A DNA stretch of 12,578 nt from Oscillospiraceae bacterium (lineage in GTDB: Bacteria > Bacillota > Clostridia > Oscillospirales > Oscillospiraceae), in NCBI GenBank assembly GCA_021205585.1, contig JAJPXI010000048.1:1-12578 (forward strand). The letters run 5' to 3'. Each line of letters opens with the position of its first letter. The first letter of the stretch is position 1. A program made the position numbers and the translations under genes. Positions 6,901-11,862 of the stretch are shown here, piece by piece. The notes under the pieces are model-generated. The model worked only from the letters and a program-made list of their open reading frames with translations. It did no database searches and had not been told where the DNA came from.

Positions 6901-7012
6901 AACCTTCACCTCTCTATATAGTAATTTGCGAGGCCAAAATATCAGAATCTTTTTGGTTATGTCCATACAGTTTTGGTTATGGTCAATCACCCTGCCCCGC
7001 TCCAGGCGGTTC
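6901..7012. repeat. Diverged tandem duplication, copy X
   Basis: TTCACCTC, then TATATAGTAATTT (6915-6927), then TTTTGGTTAT (6951-6960 and 6971-6980), then a CCTGCCCCGCTCCAGGCGG tail. The same order recurs about 128 bp downstream. On the minus strand the GAGAGGTGA ribosome-binding-like word faces only very short open frames. Confidence 0.55.
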
Positions 7013-7023
7013 CCTTTGAAGGT

Positions 7024-7136
7024 TAATTTTCACCTCCCCTGTATATAGTAATTTTAAGGGGTGAAACCGGACAAAAAGTTCGCAACTTTTCTATACATTT
7101 TTGGTTATAGGCAGTTACTTCCTCCTCCTGGCGGCT
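7024..7136. repeat. Diverged tandem duplication, copy Y
   Basis: Second copy: TTTCACC (7028-7034), TATATAGTAATTT (7042-7054), TTTTGGTTAT (7099-7108), then a CTCCTGGCGG tail. TTTCACC and GGTGAAA (7060-7066) make an inverted repeat that on the minus strand would bury GGGGAGG. Confidence 0.55.
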
Positions 7137-7390
7137 CTGACCTGGCCCGTCAAATCAACGGGGTGGCTTGTTCCTGCCGTCCCGCTCCAAGAACCGTCAC
7201 GAATATGGGATGCCTTTATTTGGCCGCAGAAGGCCCGTCACGCCGTTTTTACGCCCAGTAGGGGAAGGTGCTTTGATGGGAGGAAAGTCCCGTCTTGCGC
7301 CGCTGAGAGCTGTTTCCTGGCGTTTCCTGTCAAGAAACCCTATCCGTTCATAAATGTAGGTTGAGGCTTCAAAAAAATAGAAGAGGCCGG
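7137..7390. other. Gene-free stretch before the RHH locus
   Basis: Several overlapping rightward frames of 60-90 codons are open here, but none has a ribosome binding site or protein-like composition. CCCGCTCCA occurs at 7181-7189. The word GAGGAAAGTCC (7280-7290) resembles RNase P RNA, but the rest of that RNA is absent. Confidence 0.4.
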
Positions 7391-7393
7391 AGA

Positions 7394-7450
7394 ATGAAAA
7401 TGAGTGACAATACTATATCTCAGACAAGAGGGGGGTGGAAAAAACCATAA
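7394..7450 (+). CDS. Possible 18-residue peptide
   Basis: ATG at 7394 opens MKMSDNTISQTRGGWKKP, with GCCGGAGA just upstream as a weak Shine-Dalgarno. The end lies inside a GGGGGG/CCCCCC hairpin (7430-7457). It may be the start of a gene whose remainder was lost, a basic peptide, or noise; I recognise no family. Confidence 0.25.
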   Translation: MKMSDNTISQTRGGWKKP

Positions 7451-7484
7451 TGCCCCCCGGCCATAGACATTCCATGGGGTAGCC

Positions 7485-7670
7485 CTATTCCTGAGTATCC
7501 CGTTCTATGCGTTCACGGATAGCTTGCAAGATATATGCTTGCGTGCTCTGTCCAGCCTCAGCGGCTACGGCCTTTATATGTTCCCCCTCAGCTTTTGGCG
7601 GTTGTATTACAATTCTATCTAGCTTTGATTGATGTCTTGCATTTGCCGCCCTTTTTGCGTCAGTGCTCAT
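7485..7670 (-). CDS. Ribbon-helix-helix (Arc/MetJ-type) DNA-binding protein
   Basis: The 61-residue protein starts MSTDAKRAANARHQ. It continues KLDRIVIQPPKAEGEHIKAV, the strand and first helix, then AEAGQSTQAYILQAIRERIE, the turn and second helix, a classic RHH layout with a basic N-terminus. I chose the ATG at 7670 because AAGGGGGTG precedes it; the longer frame to 7769 would read through the operator region and lacks a site. RHH proteins bind DNA as dimers of dimers at short palindromes, and CATGTGCACATG palindromes lie directly upstream. It is divergent from the cargo operon, so it is most likely an autoregulator and repressor of that operon. It could alternatively be an orphan antitoxin; no toxin gene is adjacent. 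Confidence 0.85.
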   Translation of the reverse strand: MSTDAKRAANARHQSKLDRIVIQPPKAEGEHIKAVAAEAGQSTQAYILQAIRERIERDTQE

Positions 7671-7701
7671 ATATTCACCCCCTTTAATTGTGCCCAGCGC
7701 A

Positions 7702-7782
7702 TACATGTTAAGATGTACAATTTGCACAGATTCATGTGCACATGTTTGTACATGTTGCCATGTTGACATTCATGTGCACATG
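7702..7782. promoter_or_regulatory. Operator cluster between the RHH gene and the cargo operon
   Basis: Two copies of the perfect palindrome CATGTGCACATG lie at 7733-7744 and 7771-7782, each preceded by ATT. An imperfect dyad TACATGTTAAGATGTA (7702-7717) and further TGTACATGTT words lie between. One copy sits inside the promoter spacer of the rightward operon. The adjacent RHH protein is the obvious ligand; this is inference. Confidence 0.75.
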
Positions 7783-7791
7783 TAGTACAAT
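7763..7791 (+). promoter_or_regulatory. Cargo operon promoter with operator in the spacer
   Basis: TTGACA (7763-7768), 17 bp, TACAAT (7786-7791). The spacer contains the CATGTGCACATG palindrome, so a bound dimer would block RNA polymerase directly. Confidence 0.85.
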
Positions 7792-7797
7792 ATGCTC

Positions 7798-7976
7798 AGT
7801 TGAAGGGAACACCCCTCAAAAACAGGACAGGCCAAGGTGGTCACTCAGCGAAAGCCGATAAGAACACAAGGCAAGAGCGGGACGGGACGCAAAAAGAATG
7901 AAATGCGAGATAGATGCTACTTTTGCAAAGCCCCCCGCCGCCTGTCCTGAACAAAAAGAAAAGGACTGAGTAACAA
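7798..7976 (+). promoter_or_regulatory. Structured 5' leader of the cargo operon
   Basis: CAGGACAGGC (7823-7832) and GCCTGTCCTG (7940-7949) are perfectly complementary and would close about 107 nt into one domain. A 23-codon frame (7898-7969: MKCEIDATFAKPPAACPEQK...) ends 7 nt before the first gene and could be a leader peptide, though its ribosome binding site is poor. I cannot match it to a known riboswitch. Confidence 0.5.
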
Positions 7977-8246
7977 ATGAGTATCAACGAACTGGAAGCG
8001 AAAATCTCTGAGATGAAACAACTTCAAGTGCTGATTGAAGAGGCGCAACAAGAAGTTGAATCACTCAAGGACACCATCAAGGAGTACATGGGAGAGAGTG
8101 AAACCCTCCAAGCCGGAATGTTCAGGGTAACATGGAAGACGGTGAAGACAAGCCGGATTGATACAGTAGCCTTGAAAAAAGCCCTTCCCGATGTCGCCCA
8201 GGCGTTTACCCGTGAAAGCACCACACGCCGCTTTACAGTAGCATAA
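7977..8246 (+). CDS. Small coiled-coil protein, function unknown
   Basis: 89 residues. The first 40 (SINELEAKISEMKQLQVLIE...) form a likely coiled coil. The C-terminal part is basic (VTWKTVKTSRIDTVALKKAL...TRRFTVA) and looks like a small compact domain. First gene of the cargo operon, with AAAGGA about 12 nt before the ATG. Its tail gives an impression of phage- or ICE-associated small proteins found near recombination genes, but I do not recognise a named family. Cytoplasmic; no membrane segment. Confidence 0.75.
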   Translation: MSINELEAKISEMKQLQVLIEEAQQEVESLKDTIKEYMGESETLQAGMFRVTWKTVKTSRIDTVALKKALPDVAQAFTRESTTRRFTVA

Positions 8247-8255
8247 CCAAAAGCA

Positions 8256-8279
8256 AGCTGACCTATCGGCTATACGGGG
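8256..8279 (+). promoter_or_regulatory. Intercistronic hairpin element, copy 1
   Basis: AGCTGA/TCGGCT stem with CCTA loop, then ATACGGGG. It starts 10 nt after the stop of the coiled-coil gene and ends 71 nt before the SprT-like start, the longest such gap. Identical to copy 2 over all 24 nt. Confidence 0.75.
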
Positions 8280-8350
8280 CGGACAGAGGCATTATACCCC
8301 ATCTTGTTACCTATTGTCAAATTCAAATTTTCAGAAAAGAGGGACAACCC

Positions 8351-9004
8351 ATGAAAGAAATAACTAAAATGTCCAGACTGACCGGACAGCTTGAAAAATG
8401 TTTCCGTATGCTGAATGAATCTTTCTTTGACGGACAACTTCCTCAGCCTGTCCTCACCGTCATTCCTTCCAGCCGTTCCTATGCCCACTATACCCCTTAC
8501 GATAGTTGGAATACAACCTCCGGGGGAAAGCGTGAAATCAACATTGCAAGCGGCACGCTGGACAGGCCCCTCGAAAATGTCCTTGCCTCTCTGCTTCATG
8601 AAATGTGCCACGAATATAACGACCTGATTCTGAACATATCCGATACAAGCCGGGGAGGGACGTACCACAATAAATTCTTCAAGGAAGCCGCTGAAACCCA
8701 TGGACTGACCTGTGAGAAAACGGAAAAGTATGGATGGTCGCATACCGAGCCGGGGGACGAACTGCTGGACTGGATACTGGAGCGGGATGAACTGAGAGAG
8801 ATTGAGATGTGTAGAATCAACCCCGCCGCCGCCGTGAGTATCGGGACGCACGCCGGGAACATGGACGGGGAGAACACCACCCCACCAGCAAGCAAGGGAC
8901 ATAGCCGCCGCTATCAATGCCCCGGATGCAAGGCGATTATCCGGGCGACAAAAAAGGTAAATGTGATTTGCGGGGACTGCCTGATTCCGTTTGTGGAAGG
9001 ATAG
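8351..9004 (+). CDS. SprT-like zinc metalloprotease with C-terminal zinc ribbon
   Basis: 217 residues. The SprT-like core carries the zinc-protease motif HEMCH (His83, Glu84, His87) and a third probable zinc ligand, His106 (GTYHNKFF). The tail has a four-cysteine zinc ribbon (CPGC at about 190-193, CGDC at about 207-210). Human SPRTN, in the same superfamily, cleaves DNA-protein crosslinks; bacterial SprT homologues are poorly characterised, and copies on mobile elements have no settled role. A role in handling protein-bound DNA, such as a covalent relaxase or recombinase intermediate, is only a guess. AGAGGG lies about 8 nt before the ATG. The catalytic residues are intact, so it is probably active. 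Confidence 0.88.
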   Translation: MKEITKMSRLTGQLEKCFRMLNESFFDGQLPQPVLTVIPSSRSYAHYTPYDSWNTTSGGKREINIASGTLDRPLENVLASLLHEMCHEYNDLILNISDTSRGGTYHNKFFKEAAETHGLTCEKTEKYGWSHTEPGDELLDWILERDELREIEMCRINPAAAVSIGTHAGNMDGENTTPPASKGHSRRYQCPGCKAIIRATKKVNVICGDCLIPFVEG

Positions 9005-9016
9005 CCCAGAGAGACA

Positions 9017-9040
9017 AGCTGACCTATCGGCTATACGGGG
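9017..9040 (+). promoter_or_regulatory. Intercistronic hairpin element, copy 2
   Basis: Same 24 nt as copy 1. It begins 13 nt after the SprT-like stop and ends 26 nt before the next ATG. The ribosome binding site GGAAGGAG follows it. Confidence 0.75.
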
Positions 9041-9066
9041 AAGACAGAAAGGAAGGAGTGATTGTT

Positions 9067-9210
9067 ATGGCGTTGTTCGCCGTCCTTGCCTTTGCGCTCT
9101 GTGCTGACAGCATTATGGAAACGACTGGAGTATTTGGCTTTGCCCTTGCAACGGCCGTCTGTATCGGCATTGTAGCGCCCCTGACCATTGCGCCCGGACG
9201 CAAAAAGTGA
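9067..9210 (+). CDS. Small membrane protein, function unknown
   Basis: 47 residues with two hydrophobic stretches (ALFAVLAFALCADSIM and VFGFALATAVCIGIVAPLTI) and a basic tail (PGRKK), consistent with a short two-span membrane protein or one hairpin. I chose the ATG at 9067, with GGAG (9055-9058) 8 nt upstream; a longer frame extending back through the SprT tail and the hairpin element is an artefact. Third gene of the operon. No family recognised. Confidence 0.65.
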   Translation: MALFAVLAFALCADSIMETTGVFGFALATAVCIGIVAPLTIAPGRKK

Positions 9211-9215
9211 ATCAT

Positions 9216-9239
9216 AGCTGACCTATCGGCTGGACGGGG
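9216..9239 (+). promoter_or_regulatory. Intercistronic hairpin element, copy 3
   Basis: The stem-loop is identical to copies 1 and 2, followed by GGACGGGG. It begins 6 nt after a stop and ends 15 nt before the next ATG. Confidence 0.75.
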
Positions 9240-9254
9240 AGAAAGGAATACGCT

Positions 9255-9491
9255 ATGGACACTAAGGAATTGACGCTGGAGGATGTGGCAACGGTACTCT
9301 GGTTCCTGGAGGATTCCAGAGAATCCTATGCTGACCAGTTCGAGGATACCTGCCAGGGATTGCGGTTTAACCCAGAGAACAGCGAAACCCAAGACCAGCA
9401 CAAATATTTCAAGGCTCTTTTGTGGGAGCTTGAAAGGCTGACCAAGAAAATTTACGCCGCCTATCCTACTCTGGCCAAGGTGGAGGTGTAG
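9255..9491 (+). CDS. Small acidic helical protein (paralogue A), function unknown
   Basis: 78 residues, acidic and predicted mostly helical. It is clearly related to the next gene: both share ELT.ED...VL.FL.D at the N-terminus and LERL...I.AAYP.LA...V at the C-terminus. AAAGGA lies 7 nt before the ATG. Cytoplasmic, with no catalytic motif. The pair probably arose by tandem duplication together with the intercistronic hairpin. I recognise no named family. Confidence 0.75.
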   Translation: MDTKELTLEDVATVLWFLEDSRESYADQFEDTCQGLRFNPENSETQDQHKYFKALLWELERLTKKIYAAYPTLAKVEV

Positions 9492-9524
9492 CCGCAAAAA
9501 GTCTATGGCCTGGGAAGAAGTCTA

Positions 9525-9548
9525 TGCTGTCCTATCGGCACAACGGGG
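9525..9548 (+). promoter_or_regulatory. Intercistronic hairpin element, copy 4 (compensatory change)
   Basis: TGCTGT, CCTA loop, TCGGCA, then CAACGGGG. The basal pair is T-A instead of A-T, so pairing is kept, while the loop-closing pair is lost (T-T). It ends 14 nt before the next start codon. Confidence 0.7.
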
Positions 9549-9562
9549 AGAAAGGGAACAAT

Positions 9563-9775
9563 ATGGATAATATCGAACTGACCCAAGAGGATATGGAGAT
9601 GGTACTCTGTTTTCTGAGCGACTGCAAGTCAATGTACAATGATGCCCTCCAAAGCTGCAAGGGAACCGACAAAAGGGATATGCGGCAAATCGCAATGATT
9701 ATGCTGACTAATCTTGAAAGGTTAGCTTCAAGAATCAAGGCTGCATACCCGGAGCTGGCCGACACGCCGGTATAA
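9563..9775 (+). CDS. Small acidic helical protein (paralogue B), function unknown
   Basis: 70 residues from the ATG at 9563 (MDNIELTQEDMEMVLCFLSD...), a paralogue of the preceding 78-residue protein. AAAGGG precedes this ATG at a suitable distance. The alternative start at 9524 lies inside the hairpin element and is therefore rejected. It lacks about ten residues of the middle of paralogue A. Function unknown. Confidence 0.75.
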   Translation: MDNIELTQEDMEMVLCFLSDCKSMYNDALQSCKGTDKRDMRQIAMIMLTNLERLASRIKAAYPELADTPV

Positions 9776-9793
9776 ATCCCGCTCCAAAAAACA

Positions 9794-9817
9794 AGCTGAC
9801 CTATCGGCTACACGGGG
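9794..9817 (+). promoter_or_regulatory. Intercistronic hairpin element, copy 5
   Basis: The stem-loop is identical to copies 1-3, followed by ACACGGGG, which merges into the GGAGGAGGAG ribosome binding region. It ends 15 nt before the next ATG. Confidence 0.75.
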
Positions 9818-9832
9818 AGGAGGAGAAAGACC

Positions 9833-10135
9833 ATGGATGCAAAAATCATCCCGCAGGAAAAGATGGGCTTGCACCGCATCAGCATAGCGGGAAACTTCGA
9901 GGGGATACACGCCCGGAAACAGGGGATGGTTTTTCTCCAGCCCGTTGTCAAGGAATGTGTTGCCAACTGTATGTACCGTATCGCAGACACCCAGACCATA
10001 GAGCGGTTAGAAAGGATTGTCAAGCGCCCTCTGAGAGCGGCCTACTTAACCCACAACGCCCCCTATGGCTGGTCACTTCATCTTGTTGGAGTAGACTTCC
10101 AAATCAATAAAAGTTCTGTCCTCTGTGGACTGTAA
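9833..10135 (+). CDS. Hypothetical protein, 100 residues
   Basis: Starts MDAKIIPQEKMGLHRISIAG and ends VGVDFQINKSSVLCGL. Mixed alpha/beta composition, basic in the middle (ERLERIVKRPLRAAY), no signal or membrane segment. A strong purine-rich ribosome binding site (GGAGGAGGAG) lies about 7 nt upstream. The next gene follows after 11 nt, so the two are translationally linked. I recognise no family. Confidence 0.7.
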   Translation: MDAKIIPQEKMGLHRISIAGNFEGIHARKQGMVFLQPVVKECVANCMYRIADTQTIERLERIVKRPLRAAYLTHNAPYGWSLHLVGVDFQINKSSVLCGL

Positions 10136-10146
10136 AGGAGAATGAC

Positions 10147-10632
10147 ATGGATATTATAATCAATCTGGACAACGCCCAAGAAATTGAATTTGACGACCTG
10201 GAATCTTTTGTTAGGCAGGGAGGATGGAATACCTTTGGCTATAATAATGGGGCAAATCTTGTGCCGGTGGAAGATGGGTACACCTATATCGGAGAGACAG
10301 GACAGCGCACCTCACGCAACCCTGAGATTGTACAATCCTACACCGCCCTGAAAGTAAAGCCGCCCCTGCAAAGAATCCTCTGCAAGAAATCCGAGCAAGG
10401 GGAAGATATTCCCATAGAAAGATGTATGCTCAAGTTCAGCAATGATAGGGAGGAAACGGGACACCCCTCTGAATTGTTTTTCCACAACACGGAAATGATC
10501 CTGTTCCTTCCTGGCGTACCAGAAAGCAAGCCCCTGCGCACACCATACAAAGACGGCTCGGAGGATGACAAGCTGTTTATTTTCTGTACAGACTGTGACC
10601 TGATTTATACCATTTGGCTCTGGCGTTCTTGA
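10147..10632 (+). CDS. Hypothetical protein, 161 residues
   Basis: Starts MDIIINLDNAQEIEFDDLES. It is acidic and beta-rich, with aromatic patches (GGWNTFGYNNG, GYTYIGETGQRTS) and a hydrophobic C-terminus (LFIFCTDCDLIYTIWLW). AAAGGAG lies 6 nt before the ATG and overlaps the previous stop region. It is the last gene of the operon; a strong terminator begins 36 nt after its stop. No family or catalytic motif recognised. The only cargo gene besides the first without an upstream hairpin element. Confidence 0.7.
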   Translation: MDIIINLDNAQEIEFDDLESFVRQGGWNTFGYNNGANLVPVEDGYTYIGETGQRTSRNPEIVQSYTALKVKPPLQRILCKKSEQGEDIPIERCMLKFSNDREETGHPSELFFHNTEMILFLPGVPESKPLRTPYKDGSEDDKLFIFCTDCDLIYTIWLWRS

Positions 10633-10667
10633 AGGATAACATTCAAGAAATATTTTGGGAGGTGAGA

Positions 10668-10700
10668 AACGGGGGAGGTTCATTCCCCCGTTCTTATTTT
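10668..10700 (+). terminator. Cargo operon terminator
   Basis: AACGGGGGA (10668-10676) pairs with TCCCCCGTT (10684-10692), followed by CTTATTTTTA. A second, weaker hairpin AACGGC/GCCGTT (10714-10729) with ATTTT follows. Confidence 0.85.
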
Positions 10701-10828
10701 TACCCTCAAACACAACGGCAACAGCCGTTATTTTGGCACCAATGTTTTTGTGGTATCCCTACCCTACCTCTCAGAGTTTGTCTGTATTTTGTCCTGTGGA
10801 CTGGACGATTTTGAGCTAAAACGCCGTC

Positions 10829-11431
10829 TTATTGTCCCGCTCCAGCAAGCCGGTAGAATGTGGAGCGCTTTAGCCCCGTCCTCGCCATCGCTTCTCTGGC
10901 CGTAATTGTGCCGCTCTGCCACAGCTCTATCACCTGCGCCCAGTTGTCCGGCTGGTTTATTTTTGGCCTGCCAAGAGACTTCCCTTTTGCTTTGGCCGCC
11001 GCTATTCCCTCTGTCTGTCTTCAGTGAATCGTCTCCCGCTCCTGCTCTGCGATTGCGCCCAGCACCTCAATCAAAATGTTGTTGACCATCTCAAAAATCC
11101 ATTCCTGTCCCTCTGGGTAGTCCGTCATTGTGGTGGGCAGTTCCAGCACCTTCACCCGGATACCCGCGTCTCTGAAATACTGCAACTCCCTTTTCGTGTC
11201 CGCCTTGCTCCTGCTCAGTCTGTCCAGAGACTTGACTACAAGGGTATCACCCCTCCGCAATATGGTATTCCTAAGAGCCTGATACCCTGGCCGGTCTAAG
11301 TCCTTCCCGCTGGCCTTGTCTGTAATAATGTCCCGCTCGGTTGCGCCCAGTGCTATAAAGGCCGCAAGCTGGCGGTCTAAATTCTGCTCTGCGCTGGATA
11401 CTCTGGCATAGTAGTAGGTTCTTTTTTCCAC
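10829..11431 (-). pseudogene. Serine resolvase/invertase interrupted by one TGA codon
   Basis: GTG at 11431 (AGGAGG 8 nt upstream) starts VEKRTYYYARVSSAEQNLDRQ with the catalytic Ser region, then VVKSLDRLSRS and the long E-helix. A TGA at 11021-11023 stops the frame after ERETIH. The same frame then continues for 63 residues (RQTEGIAAAKAKGKSLGRP...ARTGLKRSTFYRLAGAG), the expected helix-turn-helix DNA-binding domain, to TAA at 10829. A single C-to-T change in a CGA codon explains it. The 136-residue product lacks its DNA-binding domain and is probably inactive. Intact relatives of about 200 residues resolve cointegrates or invert DNA at adjacent res sites. Confidence 0.9.
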
Positions 11432-11456
11432 TGCGCTTCCCTCCTGTTCTCTGTGG

Positions 11457-11465
11457 AGTATACCA
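11457..11465 (-). promoter_or_regulatory. Extended -10 promoter of the resolvase gene
   Basis: On the minus strand TGG precedes TATACT (11457-11462), an extended -10 element, 25 bp upstream of the GTG start. No good -35 box is present, as expected for this promoter type. Confidence 0.45.
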
Positions 11466-11493
11466 CACCTGGAACAAGCTGCACACTTCAATT

Positions 11494-11605
11494 TGTCCCA
11501 AAAGGTGGTTCAATTTTGAGACATATCCCAAAATAAAAAAATGACCTTTTCGGTCACTCTGTACGCCGCATATTTGACTGTCCCAAAAGGTGTACCTTTT
11601 TAGAA
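11494..11605. promoter_or_regulatory. Probable res site of the serine resolvase
   Basis: TGTCCCAAAAGGTG occurs at 11494-11507 and again at 11579-11592. The first copy is half of an imperfect dyad ending TTTTGAGACA (11514-11523); the second leads into a CCTTTTTAGA half. A small hairpin TGACC/GGTCA (11542-11556) lies between. Subsites of this kind just upstream of the recombinase gene are typical of resolvase systems. Confidence 0.65.
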
Positions 11606-11612
11606 AAAACAC

Positions 11613-11642
11613 TTGACAGGATTATGATGGGTGTGCTAAAAT
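11613..11642 (+). promoter_or_regulatory. Outward-facing promoter at the right end of the element
   Basis: TTGACA (11613-11618), 18 bp, TAAAAT (11637-11642), pointing through the attachment repeat toward tRNA-Tyr. It resembles the tRNA-Thr promoter: both read TTGACAGG...TGCTAAAATAA. Confidence 0.7.
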
Positions 11643-11667
11643 AAGCAATGAGTTAGCGGCCTGGATG

Positions 11668-11686
11668 GTAGCAAATAGGTAACAAA
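11668..11686 (+). repeat. GTARCAAA pair, possible integrase arm sites (right)
   Basis: GTAGCAAA (11668-11675) and GTAACAAA (11679-11686), 11 bp apart, mirror the pair at the left end. Possible arm-type sites. Confidence 0.4.
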
Positions 11687-11783
11687 AAATGTGTGTGCCT
11701 TTGTTCCCATAAATGGGGCGGCCTTAACTTGAAGTATAAAAGTAGATACTTCGGACGGAAACCGTTTTTGGGAATTATTTACC

Positions 11784-11830
11784 GATTTGTAATCAGCAGG
11801 TCGGGGGCTCAAGTCCGTCCACCAGCTCCA
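11784..11830 (+). repeat. Right attachment repeat (3' fragment of tRNA-Thr)
   Basis: A 47-bp copy of the tRNA-Thr 3' part without its 5' half, so no functional tRNA. One difference from the left copy (C at 11808) alters the conserved T54 of the T loop, consistent with relaxed constraint. It ends 32 bp before tRNA-Tyr. Confidence 0.93.
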
Positions 11831-11862
11831 GTTTCCCTTCATGGGGCGCATAATTCAATCAC

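Larger units (their letters stand above)
2623..11830. mobile_element. tRNA-Thr-integrated mobile element, 9.16 kb from repeat to repeat
   Basis: The borders are 47-bp direct repeats of the tRNA-Thr 3' end, and an intact tyrosine integrase lies 112 bp inside the left one. Base composition drops relative to the flanks. Contents are the integrase, a long gene-free regulatory-looking tract, an RHH repressor, a seven-gene cargo operon and a broken serine resolvase with its probable res site. No relaxase, coupling protein, secretion, replication or excisionase gene is visible. It could be a decayed integrative conjugative element, or a mobilizable satellite that relies on helpers acting on sites in the gene-free tract. 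The insertion separates two tRNA genes that were formerly adjacent. Confidence 0.92.

Noticed and set aside
7280..7290. GAGGAAAGTCC, a word of the RNase P RNA core
   Set aside because: The partner conserved regions of RNase P RNA are not found nearby; an 11-nt match alone is insufficient.
7061..7364. Three overlapping rightward frames of 61-87 codons
   Set aside because: None has a ribosome binding site, and their overlap in different frames indicates open but noncoding DNA.
8270..8917. 215-codon leftward frame opposite the SprT-like gene
   Set aside because: Antisense shadow of a gene with an intact metalloprotease motif; the same holds for 8596-8895, 9024-9497 and 10312-10713.
11021..11023. 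TGA in the resolvase as selenocysteine or programmed readthrough
   Set aside because: Family members have an ordinary residue here, selenium chemistry has no role in resolvases, and a simple CGA-to-TGA mutation suffices.
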